Made by a program: the position numbers and the translations under genes. From the NCBI GenBank assembly GCA_963702575.1, contig CAVPCU010000005.1:488445-552444 (forward strand): a stretch of DNA of 64,000 nt, given 5' to 3'. The stretch is from VRUE01 sp963702575. GTDB lineage: Bacteria > Actinomycetota > Thermoleophilia > Solirubrobacterales > 70-9. Positions 21,675 through 30,415 of this stretch are shown piece by piece. Positions within the stretch are counted from its first letter, which is position 1, and each line of letters begins with the position of its first letter. Under the pieces are notes generated by a model. The model was not told the origin of the DNA and ran no database searches. It was given only the letters and a program-made list of their open reading frames with translations.

Positions 21675-22273
21675 GCGTTTCGGCTGCGGATGTGAAGGCT
21701 CTGCGGGATCGGACGGGGGCGGCGATGATGGATTGCAAAGCTGCGCTGGCCGAGTCCGAGGGGGATGCCGATCGGGCTATTGAGATTTTGCGGGTCAAGG
21801 GGCAGGCTTCTGCCGCGAAGCGGGAAGGGCGGGGGACCAGCGAGGGGGTCGTCGCCTCCTACATCCACGCCAACGACAAGGTCGGGGCGATGGTCGAGGT
21901 GCAGTGCGAGACCGACTTCGTCGCCCGCAACGAGGATTTCAAGGCGTTCGCCTACCAGGTCGCCCTGCACGTCGCGGCGACCGCGCCGCGCTACGTCTCG
22001 GCTGAGGAGATCCCGGCGGAGGAGCGCGAAGCCGAGAAGCGGGTCTTCGAGGAGAAGGCACGGGAGGACGGTAAGCCCGACAACGTGGTCGAGAAGATCG
22101 TCGAGGGCCAGCTCTCCAAGTGGGCCTCTGAGGTCGCGCTGCTCGACCAGCAGCACGTAAACGCCGAGAAGCACGAGTCGAAGTCGATCGAGGAGCTGCG
22201 CCAGGAGCTGGCGGCGAAGACCGGCGAGAACGTCCGCATCGCCCGCTTCGCCTACTTCCGCGTCGGGGAATAG
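21671..22273 (+). CDS. tsf: Elongation factor Ts
   Basis: Guanine nucleotide exchange factor for EF-Tu. The 200-residue short form begins with the UBA-like VKALRDRTGAAMMDCKAAL. The EF-Tu-contacting TDFVARNEDFKAFAYQVALH follows near residue 80, and a C-terminal GENVRIARFAYFRVGE. It overlaps the rpsB stop. The first 160 bases have less GC-biased codons than the rest, as does the rpsB tail. Confidence 0.96.
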   Translation: MSVSAADVKALRDRTGAAMMDCKAALAESEGDADRAIEILRVKGQASAAKREGRGTSEGVVASYIHANDKVGAMVEVQCETDFVARNEDFKAFAYQVALHVAATAPRYVSAEEIPAEEREAEKRVFEEKAREDGKPDNVVEKIVEGQLSKWASEVALLDQQHVNAEKHESKSIEELRQELAAKTGENVRIARFAYFRVGE

Positions 22274-22275
22274 CC

Positions 22276-23004
22276 ATCGAGCCCAAGTTCGACCGCATCC
22301 TGCTGAAGCTCTCCGGCGAGGCGCTGATGGGCGAGCGCCAACACGGCACCGACGCCGCCGAGGTGCAGCGGATCGCCCGCCAGGTGGCCGAGGTGCGTGC
22401 CCGGGGAGTCGAGGTGGCGATCGTCGTCGGCGCCGGCAACATCTACCGCGGCCTGGCCGGCGCAGCGGAGGGGATGGACCGCGCCACCGGCGACTACATG
22501 GGGATGCTGGCGACGGTGCTCAACGCCCTCACCCTGCAGGACGCGCTCGAGCACATCGGCGAGCACACCCGGGTGATGTCGGCGATCGACGTCAAGGAGG
22601 TCGCCGAGCCCTACATCCGCCGCCGCGCGATGCGCCACCTCGAGAAGGGCCGCGTGGTGATCTTCGCCGCCGGCACCGGCAACCCGTTCTTCACCACCGA
22701 CACCGCGGCGGCGCTGCGGGCCCTGGAGATCCACGCGCAGGCGATCCTGATGGCGAAGAACGGCGTCGAGGGCGTCTACGACGCCGACCCGGCGGTCGAG
22801 CCGGAGGCGAAGTTCATCCCGGCGATCTCCCACCGCGAGGCGATCGAGCGCGGGTTGAAGGTGATGGACTCGACCGCGCTCTCGCTCTGCATGGACAACG
22901 ACCTGCCGATCTACGTCTTCAACATGGGGGACGAGGGCAACATAGATAGGATCGTCTGCGGCGAGAAGGTCGGTACGCTGGTCGCCAGCGCGCCCGCCTC
23001 CTGA
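22276..23004 (+). CDS. pyrH: UMP kinase, no canonical start codon visible
   Basis: Phosphorylates UMP to UDP, essential for pyrimidine nucleotides. Homology clearly begins at FDRILLKLSGEALMG, with VGAGNIYRGLAG, TGNPFFTTDTAAALRA and DSTALSLCMDNDLPI following; the total is about 242 residues. In frame upstream of the first ATG (22327, inside the conserved LSGEALMG) there is no ATG, GTG or TTG back into tsf. The only near candidates are ATA at 22270, which overlaps the tsf stop, and ATC at 22276, used here. Either a rare initiator or a base error is implied. Confidence 0.9.
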   Translation: MEPKFDRILLKLSGEALMGERQHGTDAAEVQRIARQVAEVRARGVEVAIVVGAGNIYRGLAGAAEGMDRATGDYMGMLATVLNALTLQDALEHIGEHTRVMSAIDVKEVAEPYIRRRAMRHLEKGRVVIFAAGTGNPFFTTDTAAALRALEIHAQAILMAKNGVEGVYDADPAVEPEAKFIPAISHREAIERGLKVMDSTALSLCMDNDLPIYVFNMGDEGNIDRIVCGEKVGTLVASAPAS

Positions 23005-23020
23005 CCGCAGAGAGGACACC

Positions 23021-23584
23021 GTGGAGCTGATCGACGAGCTGCTGAGAGATGCCGGGGACCGCATGCGCAAGTCGGTCGAGTCGAGCCGTGGCGAGCTGGC
23101 GACGGTGCGCACCGGGCGCGCCTCGCCGCACCTGCTCGACCGCATCTCGGTCGACTACTACGGCACCCAGACCCCGCTCAAGCAGCTCGCCAACATCGCC
23201 ACCTCCGACGCCCGCCTGCTGACGGTGACGCCCTTCGACAAGGGCTCGATCGGCGCGATCGAGAAGGCGATCCAGGAGTCCGACATCGGCCTCTCGCCGA
23301 GCAACGACGGCAACCTCATCCGCCTCCAGGTGCCCGAGCTGACCGAGGAGCGCCGCCGCGAGATGGTCAAGGTCGTGCACGGTGTCGCCGAGGAGGGCCG
23401 CGTCGCCGTGCGCAACATCCGCCGCGACGTGATGAGCGACCTGCGCGAGCTGAAGAAGGAGGGCGAAGCTGGCGAGGACGACGAGCGCCGCGCCGAGAGC
23501 AGCCTGCAGAAGCAGACCGACGAGGCGATCGCCGAGATCGACGTGCACTTGAAGGGAAAGGAAGAGGAGATCCTGGAGGTGTGA
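23021..23584 (+). CDS. frr: Ribosome recycling factor
   Basis: Splits post-termination ribosomes together with EF-G. The 187 residues match the family: VRTGRASPHLLDRISVDYYG, TPLKQLANIATSDARLL, SNDGNLIRLQVPELTEERR and the long C-terminal helix ending in EIDVHLKGKEEEIL. The GTG start at 23021 is preceded by GAGAGG about nine bases upstream. It sits in the standard rpsB-tsf-pyrH-frr order and its stop overlaps uppS. Confidence 0.96.
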   Translation: MELIDELLRDAGDRMRKSVESSRGELATVRTGRASPHLLDRISVDYYGTQTPLKQLANIATSDARLLTVTPFDKGSIGAIEKAIQESDIGLSPSNDGNLIRLQVPELTEERRREMVKVVHGVAEEGRVAVRNIRRDVMSDLRELKKEGEAGEDDERRAESSLQKQTDEAIAEIDVHLKGKEEEILEV

Positions 23585-24252
23585 GCGCCTCCGCGCGGTA
23601 CGTCGCGATCATCACCGACGGCAACGGGCGCTGGGCGCAGCAGCGGGGCCTGCCGGTGCTCGAGGGTCACCGAGCGGGCGCCGACACGGTCAAGGAACGG
23701 CTCCGCGACGCGGCCGAGCTCGGGGTCGAGGAGCTGACCGTCTTCTCCTTCTCGACCGAGAACTGGGCGCGTTCGCGGGAGGAGGTCGAGGGCTTGATGC
23801 GGATGTTCGCCGAGCGGATCGACGCCGAGACGCCGGAGCTCGACGCCGAAGGAGTGCGGATGCGCTTCATCGGCCGCCGCGAAGGCGTCGCCCCGGAGCT
23901 GGTCGAGCGCATGCGCTGGGCGGAGGAGACGACCACGACCAACGAGCGGATCACCCTCTTCGTCGCTTTCAACTACGGCGGCAGGGCGGAGATCGTCGAC
24001 GCGGCGCGAAGCTTCGAGGGGGGCTCCGAAGAGGAGTTCCGCCAGCACCTGTACGCGCCCGAGATGCACGATCCCGACCTCCTCATACGGACCAGCGGCG
24101 AGCAGCGGCTCTCCAACTACCTGCTCTGGCAGTGCGCCTACTCCGAGTTGGTTTTCCGCGAGGAGCTCTGGCCGGACTTCGGCCGCGAGGCATTCGAGCG
24201 CTCGCTGGCCGAGTTCGAGGCGCGAGCGCGGCGCTTCGGCGGGAGGACGTGA
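23581..24252 (+). CDS. uppS: Cis-prenyltransferase (undecaprenyl diphosphate synthase type)
   Basis: Makes the polyprenyl carrier lipid for cell-wall precursors by adding isopentenyl units. The 223 residues begin with a GTG at 23581. The catalytic Asp and diphosphate loop are in IITDGNGRWAQQRGLP. The signature LLIRTSGEQRLSNYLLWQ is near the C-terminus, with FSTENWARSREEV between. Chain length (C50 or C55) cannot be read from sequence by eye. Confidence 0.94.
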   Translation: MSASARYVAIITDGNGRWAQQRGLPVLEGHRAGADTVKERLRDAAELGVEELTVFSFSTENWARSREEVEGLMRMFAERIDAETPELDAEGVRMRFIGRREGVAPELVERMRWAEETTTTNERITLFVAFNYGGRAEIVDAARSFEGGSEEEFRQHLYAPEMHDPDLLIRTSGEQRLSNYLLWQCAYSELVFREELWPDFGREAFERSLAEFEARARRFGGRT

Positions 24253-25142
24253 TGGTCCGCGAACTGTTCGACGACGCGATGTTCGAGGACGAGGCGCCGC
24301 CCGAGCGCCCGCCGCGCCCGCCGCAGCGACGGCGCGGCGGCAGCGCGGGCGGCGAGACGGCGCGACGGGTCCTCTTCGCGCTTCCCTGGATCGCCTTCGC
24401 GATCGCGATCACCGTCCTCGGCGGCATCGTCTTCGCCGCGGCGATGGTCGGCCTCGGCGTGCTCTGCCTGCGCGAGTACATCCTGATGACGGCCGAGCTG
24501 CGGCCGGTCCAGCCCGCCGCCTACATCGCGCTGACGGCGATGGTCCTCGCCGCCTACCTCGGCACGGCCTTCAACGTGCTGCTGATCGGCACGGTCTCCT
24601 TCCCGCTGCTCTTCGTCTTCGGCGCCAGGCGCAACCCGCGCGCCGGGATCGTCGTCTCGATGGGGATCACCGTCCTCGGCGCCGTCTGGATCGGCCTGCC
24701 GCTCGTCCACGCCGTGCTGCTGCGCGACCTGCCAAACCACGGCGCCGCCCTGCTGATCGACGTCCTCGTCGGCACCTTCGCCACCGACACCGCCGCCTAC
24801 GCGACCGGCCGTATGTTCGGCGCCCACCGGATCGCCCCCGACCTCTCGCCCAACAAGACCCTGGAGGGCCTGATCGGCGGCTTCCTGATCGGCACGATGG
24901 CCTTCTGGTTCGCCGGCCTCTACCAGAACTGGCTCTCGGGAGCCGATGCGCTGATCATCGGTGCCGCCGTGGCGGCGGTCGCGCCGCTCGGCGACCTCTT
25001 CGCCTCGATGGTCAAGCGCGACCTCGGCCGCAAGGACACCGGCAAGCTCTTCGGCCCCCACGGCGGCCTGCTCGACCGTCTCGACGCCGTCCTCTTCACC
25101 ATCGTCGTCGGCTACTACCTGGCCGTCCAGCTCGTTTACTGA
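24252..25142 (+). CDS. cdsA: Phosphatidate cytidylyltransferase
   Basis: Integral membrane CDP-diacylglycerol synthase feeding all phospholipid synthesis. The 296 residues have a proline/arginine-rich N-terminus (about 1-35), then seven or eight hydrophobic segments. The family signature GDLFASMVKRDLGRKDTG-KLFGPHGGLLDRLDA is present. ATG 24252 is used; GTG 24249 in the same frame overlaps the uppS stop and is an equal alternative. Gene order uppS-cdsA-dxr-rseP is the common bacterial arrangement. Confidence 0.93.
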   Translation: MVRELFDDAMFEDEAPPERPPRPPQRRRGGSAGGETARRVLFALPWIAFAIAITVLGGIVFAAAMVGLGVLCLREYILMTAELRPVQPAAYIALTAMVLAAYLGTAFNVLLIGTVSFPLLFVFGARRNPRAGIVVSMGITVLGAVWIGLPLVHAVLLRDLPNHGAALLIDVLVGTFATDTAAYATGRMFGAHRIAPDLSPNKTLEGLIGGFLIGTMAFWFAGLYQNWLSGADALIIGAAVAAVAPLGDLFASMVKRDLGRKDTGKLFGPHGGLLDRLDAVLFTIVVGYYLAVQLVY

Positions 25143-25171
25143 CCGAGACCCCTCCCTATGCTCTGTCGTCG

Positions 25172-26317
25172 ATGAAGAGGCTGGTGATACTCGGGTCGAC
25201 CGGCTCGATCGGCACCCAGGCGCTGGAGATCGTCGCCGCCTCCGAGGACCTGCGGGTCGTGGGGTTGGCGGCGGCGACCAGTTGGGAGGCGCTGCTCGAG
25301 CAGGCGCGCTGTCACGACGTGCCGGCCGTGGCGCTCTCGCACGCGGAGGCGGCGGAGCGGGCGGCGGACGCCTGGGGCGGGCGGGTTCTCGCCGGCGAGC
25401 CCGGCGTGCGCGAGCTGATCGCCGAATCGGATGCCGACCTCGTCCTCAACGGGATGGTCGGTGCCGCCGGCCTCGGCCCGACCGTGGTCGCGCTCAGCGA
25501 GGGAATCGACCTGGCGCTCGCCAACAAGGAGAGCCTCGTGGTCGGCGGCGAGCTGACGACGGCGCTGGCCGAGGCAACCGGGGCGCGGCTGCTGCCGGTC
25601 GACTCCGAGCACTCGGCCCTCTTCCAGCTGATCGGCGCCGAGGCGCCGGGGACGGTCGAGCGCCTCGTTCTCACCGCCTCGGGCGGTCCCTTTCGTGGCC
25701 GCACCGACCTCTCGGAGGTGAGCGTCGAGGACGCCCTCGCCCACCCGACCTGGAGCATGGGCGGGCGGATCACGATCGACTCGGCGACGCTGATGAACAA
25801 GGGCTTCGAGGCGATCGAGGCGCACCATCTCTTCGGCGTCCCCTACGAGCGGATCGAGGTCGTCGTCCACCCGCAGTCGATCGTCCACTCGCTGATCGAC
25901 CTCAACGACGGCGCCACCCTCGCCCACCTCGGCCACCCCGACATGCGGGTGCCGATCTCCTACGCGCTGCACTACCCCGAGCGGGCCGACGTCGACGTGC
26001 CGCGCCTCGACCTCGCCGCGGTCGGCGAGCTGAGCTTCGAGCCGCCCGACCTCGAGACCTTTGCCTGCCTGCGATTGGCGCTGGAGGCCGGCAGGGCGGG
26101 GGGGACCGGCCCCTGCGCGCTCAACGCCGCCGACGAGGTCGCCGTCGCCGCCTTCCTCGACGGCCGCATCCCCTTCGCCTCGATCCCGGCCGCGATCGAG
26201 GCCGTGCTCGAGCAGATGCCGGCGCAGCCGCTCACCCACTTCGAGGACCTCTTCGCCGTCGACGAGGAGGCCCGCCGCCGCACCGAAGAGCAGGTCGGGG
26301 GTTTGAGCAGGGTATGA
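25172..26317 (+). CDS. dxr: 1-deoxy-D-xylulose 5-phosphate reductoisomerase
   Basis: Second enzyme of the MEP isoprenoid pathway, the target of fosmidomycin. The 381 residues start with the NADPH motif LVILGSTGSIGTQAL. Other signatures are LANKESLVVGGEL, LPVDSEHSALFQLIG (metal ligands Asp and Glu), TASGGPFRG and HPQSIVHSLI. It supplies precursors for the uppS product upstream, and ispG of the same pathway lies 1.1 kb downstream. Overlaps rseP by ATGA. Confidence 0.96.
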   Translation: MKRLVILGSTGSIGTQALEIVAASEDLRVVGLAAATSWEALLEQARCHDVPAVALSHAEAAERAADAWGGRVLAGEPGVRELIAESDADLVLNGMVGAAGLGPTVVALSEGIDLALANKESLVVGGELTTALAEATGARLLPVDSEHSALFQLIGAEAPGTVERLVLTASGGPFRGRTDLSEVSVEDALAHPTWSMGGRITIDSATLMNKGFEAIEAHHLFGVPYERIEVVVHPQSIVHSLIDLNDGATLAHLGHPDMRVPISYALHYPERADVDVPRLDLAAVGELSFEPPDLETFACLRLALEAGRAGGTGPCALNAADEVAVAAFLDGRIPFASIPAAIEAVLEQMPAQPLTHFEDLFAVDEEARRRTEEQVGGLSRV

Positions 26318-27405
26318 GCTGGCTCTTCGTCTTCCTCGGCCTCTGCTTCCTGATCGTCCTGCACGAGGCGGGACACTTCGTCGCCGCCAAGGCGACCGGG
26401 ATGCGGGTCGAGCGCTTCTTCCTCTTCTTCGGCCCGACGATCTGGTCGTTCAGGCGCGGCGAGACCGAGTACGGAGTCAAAGCGATCCCGCTTGGCGGCT
26501 ACGTGAAGATCAGCGGCATGAACCCGGAGGAGGAGCTGCCTCCGGAGGTCGCCCATCGCGCCTACTACCGCCAGCCGGTCTGGAAGCGAATCGTCGTGAT
26601 CGGCGCGGGCCCGGCGGTCAACATCGGGCTCGGCCTGGCGATTCTCTTCACCCTGGCGCTGACCAATGCCGTCAGAGATACCCAGACGGTGGGCGAAATC
26701 GTGCCGCAATCCCCAGCCGCAACCGCCCTGCGCGAAGGCGACAGGGTGATCTCGGTGGACGGTCGGAGCTTCCCGAAGCTGAGCCTGCAGGACCGGCTCG
26801 AACGTTTCCATGAACTGGTCGCCTCACACAAGTGCGCCGGCAAGCAGGAAGATGGCTGCCGAGCTGCGACGCCGGTGGCGCTGGAGATCGAACGGGACGG
26901 CACGCTGCGATCCATCTCGCTTAGGCCCGAATACGAACAAGCGCTCGGCTACACGAGGATCGGCTTCGGCTATGCGACCGTGCCGGTGGCCTTGGGCGTG
27001 GGCGGCGCGTTGGATCAGGCCACCGGCTTTGCCTGGGAGGTGACCCGCGAAACTGGAACCCGCGTCGCGAAGATCTTCGAGTCGAAGGAACGCAAGGAAA
27101 TCCACGGGATCGTCGGCGTCAGCGACGTCGGCCATCAGGTCTACGGCCTCGGGCTGGTGGCAGCGCTGACCTTCCTTGCCGTGATCAGCCTCTCGCTCGG
27201 CGTGATCAACCTGCTCCCGTTCCTGCCCCTCGACGGGGGCCACATCTTCTGGAGCCTGGTCGAGAAGCTGCGCGGCAAGCCGGCTCCCCTGCGCGTGATG
27301 GAGGGTGTCAGCGTCGTCGGTTTCGCGCTCGTCGCGATGCTCTTCTTCATCGGCCTCAGCAACGACATAGGGCAACTCACCGGCGGGGGCTTCAAGGTCC
27401 GCTGA
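26314..27405 (+). CDS. rseP: Site-2 protease, RseP/Rip1 family
   Basis: Intramembrane zinc metalloprotease, probably cleaving anti-sigma factors and other membrane substrates. The 363 residues contain the active site HEAGH in the first membrane segment (about residue 18). A PDZ domain follows (around 125-215, VGEIVPQSPAATALREGDRV). The second catalytic motif, NLLPFLPLDGGHIFW, is near residue 305. The start at 26314 overlaps the dxr stop; longer readings of this frame lie in dxr. Codon use is less GC-biased around 26580-27100. Confidence 0.94.
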   Translation: MSWLFVFLGLCFLIVLHEAGHFVAAKATGMRVERFFLFFGPTIWSFRRGETEYGVKAIPLGGYVKISGMNPEEELPPEVAHRAYYRQPVWKRIVVIGAGPAVNIGLGLAILFTLALTNAVRDTQTVGEIVPQSPAATALREGDRVISVDGRSFPKLSLQDRLERFHELVASHKCAGKQEDGCRAATPVALEIERDGTLRSISLRPEYEQALGYTRIGFGYATVPVALGVGGALDQATGFAWEVTRETGTRVAKIFESKERKEIHGIVGVSDVGHQVYGLGLVAALTFLAVISLSLGVINLLPFLPLDGGHIFWSLVEKLRGKPAPLRVMEGVSVVGFALVAMLFFIGLSNDIGQLTGGGFKVR

Positions 27406-27428
27406 TCGCGCCCAGATAGCCTGTAGGC

Positions 27429-28682
27429 ATGGCTTCCAAACGGCAGATATTCGTCGGCGGGGTCCCGATCGGCGGCGGCGCGCCGGTCGCCGTGCAGACG
27501 ATGACCAAGACCGAGACCGCCAACCTGGCGGCGACGATGGAGCAGATCCGCAAGGTCGCCGACGCGGGCGCCGACATCGTCCGGGTGGCGGTTCCCCGTG
27601 AGGACGACGTCGAGGCGCTGAAGACGATCGTCAAGCAGTCGCCGATCCCGGTGATCGCCGACATCCACTTCAACCACACGCTGGCGCTGAAGGCGATCGA
27701 CGCCGGCGCGCACTGCATCCGGCTCAACCCGGGCAACATCGGCGGGCGCGAGAAAGTCGCCGAGGTCGCCGAGCGGGCGACCGCCGCCGGGGTGCCGATG
27801 AGGATCGGGGTCAACTCGGGCTCGCTTCCCAAGCACCTGCACGAGCTCGAGCGTGAGGCGCCGGTCGAGGCGCTGGTCGCCGCCGCGGTCGAGTTCGTCG
27901 AGCTGATGGAGAGCCTCTCCTTCGAGGACTTCAAGGTCTCGATCAAGTCGACCAACGTCCCCAACACGATCGCCGCCAACCGGCTGTTGGCCGAGAAGAT
28001 CCCCTACCCGCTCCATCTCGGCATCACCGAGGCGGGGACGAAATGGTCGGGCTCGCTGAAATCGGCGGTCGGGCTCGGCACGCTGCTCGCCGACGGTGTC
28101 GGCGACACGATCCGGATCAGCCTCTCGACCTTCCACGCCGAGGAGGAGGTCAAGGTCGCCTGGGAGATCCTCAAGGCGCTGCAACTGCGCGAGCGCGGCC
28201 CGGTTCTGATCGCCTGCCCGACCTGCGGCCGCCTGCAGTTCGACATGGACTCGGTCGTCGCCGAGATCGAGCAGCGGCTGGAGCGCTACGCCGAGCCGGT
28301 CGAGGTCGCCGTCCTCGGCTGTGCGGTCAACGGGATCGGCGAGGCGAGCCACGCCGACTTCGGCATCACCGGCGCCAAGAACGAGGGCCTGATCTTCGCC
28401 CACGGCAAGCCGCTGCGGAAGGTGCCCCAGGCCGACCTGGTCGATGCCCTCTTCGAGGAGATCGACAAGTCACTCGACCGTGGCAAGGTCGAGGTCGACG
28501 AGCGCAAAGCGGGGGAGGGGGCCGAGTGGCTGGCGAAGATCGAGGAGGAGAACGCCGGCGACCTGACCCCGGAGAGGATCGCGCAGCTGGAGCACGAGGC
28601 TGCCGAAAAAGGGGAGTCCGATCGAGTTCTGCTCGATGAGGAGGCTTCCCCGACTGCTGGCCGTCGATTCACCAGAGCCTGA
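27429..28682 (+). CDS. ispG: 4-hydroxy-3-methylbut-2-enyl diphosphate synthase
   Basis: Iron-sulfur enzyme of the MEP pathway making HMBPP. The TIM-barrel half shows VAVQTMTKTETANLAAT and IRLNPGNIGG. Cluster ligands are CPTCGR near residue 264 and GCAVNGIGE near residue 298, with the conserved Glu there. A tail of about 50 charged residues follows the conserved end and is of unknown role. It forms a MEP-pathway cluster with dxr. Confidence 0.96.
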   Translation: MASKRQIFVGGVPIGGGAPVAVQTMTKTETANLAATMEQIRKVADAGADIVRVAVPREDDVEALKTIVKQSPIPVIADIHFNHTLALKAIDAGAHCIRLNPGNIGGREKVAEVAERATAAGVPMRIGVNSGSLPKHLHELEREAPVEALVAAAVEFVELMESLSFEDFKVSIKSTNVPNTIAANRLLAEKIPYPLHLGITEAGTKWSGSLKSAVGLGTLLADGVGDTIRISLSTFHAEEEVKVAWEILKALQLRERGPVLIACPTCGRLQFDMDSVVAEIEQRLERYAEPVEVAVLGCAVNGIGEASHADFGITGAKNEGLIFAHGKPLRKVPQADLVDALFEEIDKSLDRGKVEVDERKAGEGAEWLAKIEEENAGDLTPERIAQLEHEAAEKGESDRVLLDEEASPTAGRRFTRA

Positions 28683-28703
28683 TCGCCGGGAGGCTCCCGC
28701 CCG

Positions 28704-28728
28704 ACTAGTGGATAGGTTTCCCACTAGT
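28704..28728 (+). promoter_or_regulatory. Hairpin overlapping the proS start codon
   Basis: ACTAGTGG at 28704-28711 and CCACTAGT at 28721-28728 are perfect 8-base arms with a 9-base loop. The distal arm covers the first two bases of the proS GTG start, so the folded RNA would hide the start codon. Whether this controls proS or ends the ispG transcript is inference. Confidence 0.45.
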
Positions 28729-30415
28729 GACCCGACTCAGCCAGGCCTTCATTCCCACGCTCAAGGACCCGCCTGCGGATGCTGAGGCCCTTTCCCACAA
28801 GCTGATGGTGCGGGCTGGCCTCATACGTCAGCTCGGGGCGGGGCTTTGGACGTATCTGCCAGCCGGGTGGCGGGTCGAGCGGAAAGTCGAGGCCTTGATC
28901 CGGGGGGAGATGGAGGGGATCGGGGCTCAGGAGATGCTGATGCCGGTGCTGCAGCCGGCCGAGAACTGGAAGAAGACGGGGCGGTGGGCGATCGAGGAGC
29001 TGTTCAAGCTCGAGGACCGCAAGGGAGCCGAGATGGCCCTGGCGATGACCCACGAGGAGTGCGTCACCTACCACGTCGCCCGCGACGTCCGCTCCTACCG
29101 CGACCTGCCGCTGATGCTCTTCCAGATCCAGACCAAGGAGCGCGACGAGCCGCGCCCGCGCGCCGGCCTCCTGCGCACGCGCGAGTTCACGATGAAGGAC
29201 GCCTACTCCTTCGACCGCGACGAGGAGGGGCTCGCGCGCTCCTACGAGCTGCAGAGCGGCGCCTACGCCCGCATCCTCGACCGCTGCGGGCTGCGCTGGT
29301 ACCGGGTCGAGGCCGACGTCGGGATGATGGGCGGCTCCGGCGCCCACGAGTACATGGCGCCCTGCCCGGCGGGCGAGAACGAGGTCGCGCTCGCGCCCGG
29401 CTACGCCGCCAACGTCGAGGTCGCCTCGGCGCAGCCGAAGGCGGTCGAGCTGCCGGCGCCGCTCCCGGCGCCCGAGCGGGTCGAGACGCCGGGCCTGAAG
29501 ACCGTCGAGGAGGTCTCAGGAGCGCTCGGCGTCCCGCCGGGCGCTCTGATCAAGGCGATGCCGATCGTGGTCGAGGGACGGGGCCTGGTGCTGGTCCTGG
29601 TGCGGGGGGACCACCGCCTCAACGAGGTCAAGCTGCGCAACGGCATGGGGGTCGATTTCCGCCAGGCGAAGCCGGAGGAGATCGAGGCCGAGCTGGGCCC
29701 GGTCGGCTACGTCGGGCCGGTCGGCTCGAACCTCCCGATCATCAAGGACGCCGCGATCGCCGGCGACTCCTACGTCTGCGGCGCGAACGAGGCGAACGCG
29801 CACCTGCGCGGCGTCTCGCCCAGCCGCGACTTCGAGTCCTACGAGATGGACGTGCGCGCGGTCGAGGCCGGCGACGCCGCGCCCGGCGGCGGCACGATCG
29901 AGATCGAGCCGGCGATCGAGGTCGGCAACATCTTCAAGCTCGGCACCCGCTACTCGGAGCCGCTCGGCGCCACCTACCTCGACGAGGACGGCAGCGAGAA
30001 GCCGATCGTGATGGGCAGCTACGGGATCGGCCCGGCGCGGATCGTCGCGGCGGCGATCGAGCAAGGCGCCGACGAGCGCGGCATCGTCTGGCCGCGGGCG
30101 CTCGCCCCCTGGCAGGTCCACCTGGTCTCGCTCGCCAAGCAGGGCGAGCCCGAGCGCGATGCCGCAGACGATCTCTACGAGCAGCTGCGCGAGCGCGGCG
30201 TCGAGGTTCTCTACGACGACCGCGACGCCGGGCCGGGGGAGAAGCTGACCGACGCCGAGCTGCTCGGCTGCCCGCTGCGCGTCGTCGCCGGTCGCCGCGG
30301 GCTCGCCAAGGGCGTGGTCGAGGCGAGCGAGCGGGCCGGGGGCGCCGAGCACGAGCTGCCAGTGGCCGAGGCGGCCGAGCGGGCGCTGGGGCTGTTGGCG
30401 GGCCCCGATGGCTGA
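28727..30415 (+). CDS. proS: Prolyl-tRNA synthetase, bacterial type with editing domain
   Basis: Class II synthetase charging tRNA-Pro. The 562 residues show motif 1 region LMVRAGLIRQLGAGLWTYLP. Motif 2 is RPRAGLLRTREFTMKDAYSF, and motif 3 is VMGSYGIGPARIVAAAIEQ. The inserted YbaK-like editing domain spans about residues 225-395 (GALIKAMPIVVEGRG, KLRNGMGVDFRQ). A C-terminal anticodon-binding domain ends the protein. The GTG start sits within a small hairpin; the stop overlaps the next gene by 8 bases. Confidence 0.96.
   Translation: MTRLSQAFIPTLKDPPADAEALSHKLMVRAGLIRQLGAGLWTYLPAGWRVERKVEALIRGEMEGIGAQEMLMPVLQPAENWKKTGRWAIEELFKLEDRKGAEMALAMTHEECVTYHVARDVRSYRDLPLMLFQIQTKERDEPRPRAGLLRTREFTMKDAYSFDRDEEGLARSYELQSGAYARILDRCGLRWYRVEADVGMMGGSGAHEYMAPCPAGENEVALAPGYAANVEVASAQPKAVELPAPLPAPERVETPGLKTVEEVSGALGVPPGALIKAMPIVVEGRGLVLVLVRGDHRLNEVKLRNGMGVDFRQAKPEEIEAELGPVGYVGPVGSNLPIIKDAAIAGDSYVCGANEANAHLRGVSPSRDFESYEMDVRAVEAGDAAPGGGTIEIEPAIEVGNIFKLGTRYSEPLGATYLDEDGSEKPIVMGSYGIGPARIVAAAIEQGADERGIVWPRALAPWQVHLVSLAKQGEPERDAADDLYEQLRERGVEVLYDDRDAGPGEKLTDAELLGCPLRVVAGRRGLAKGVVEASERAGGAEHELPVAEAAERALGLLAGPDG

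Noticed and set aside
24961..27405. An 814-codon frame ending with rseP
   Set aside because: The part before 26314 runs out of frame through cdsA and dxr and is Arg/Pro/Gly-rich shadow; only the rseP part is real.
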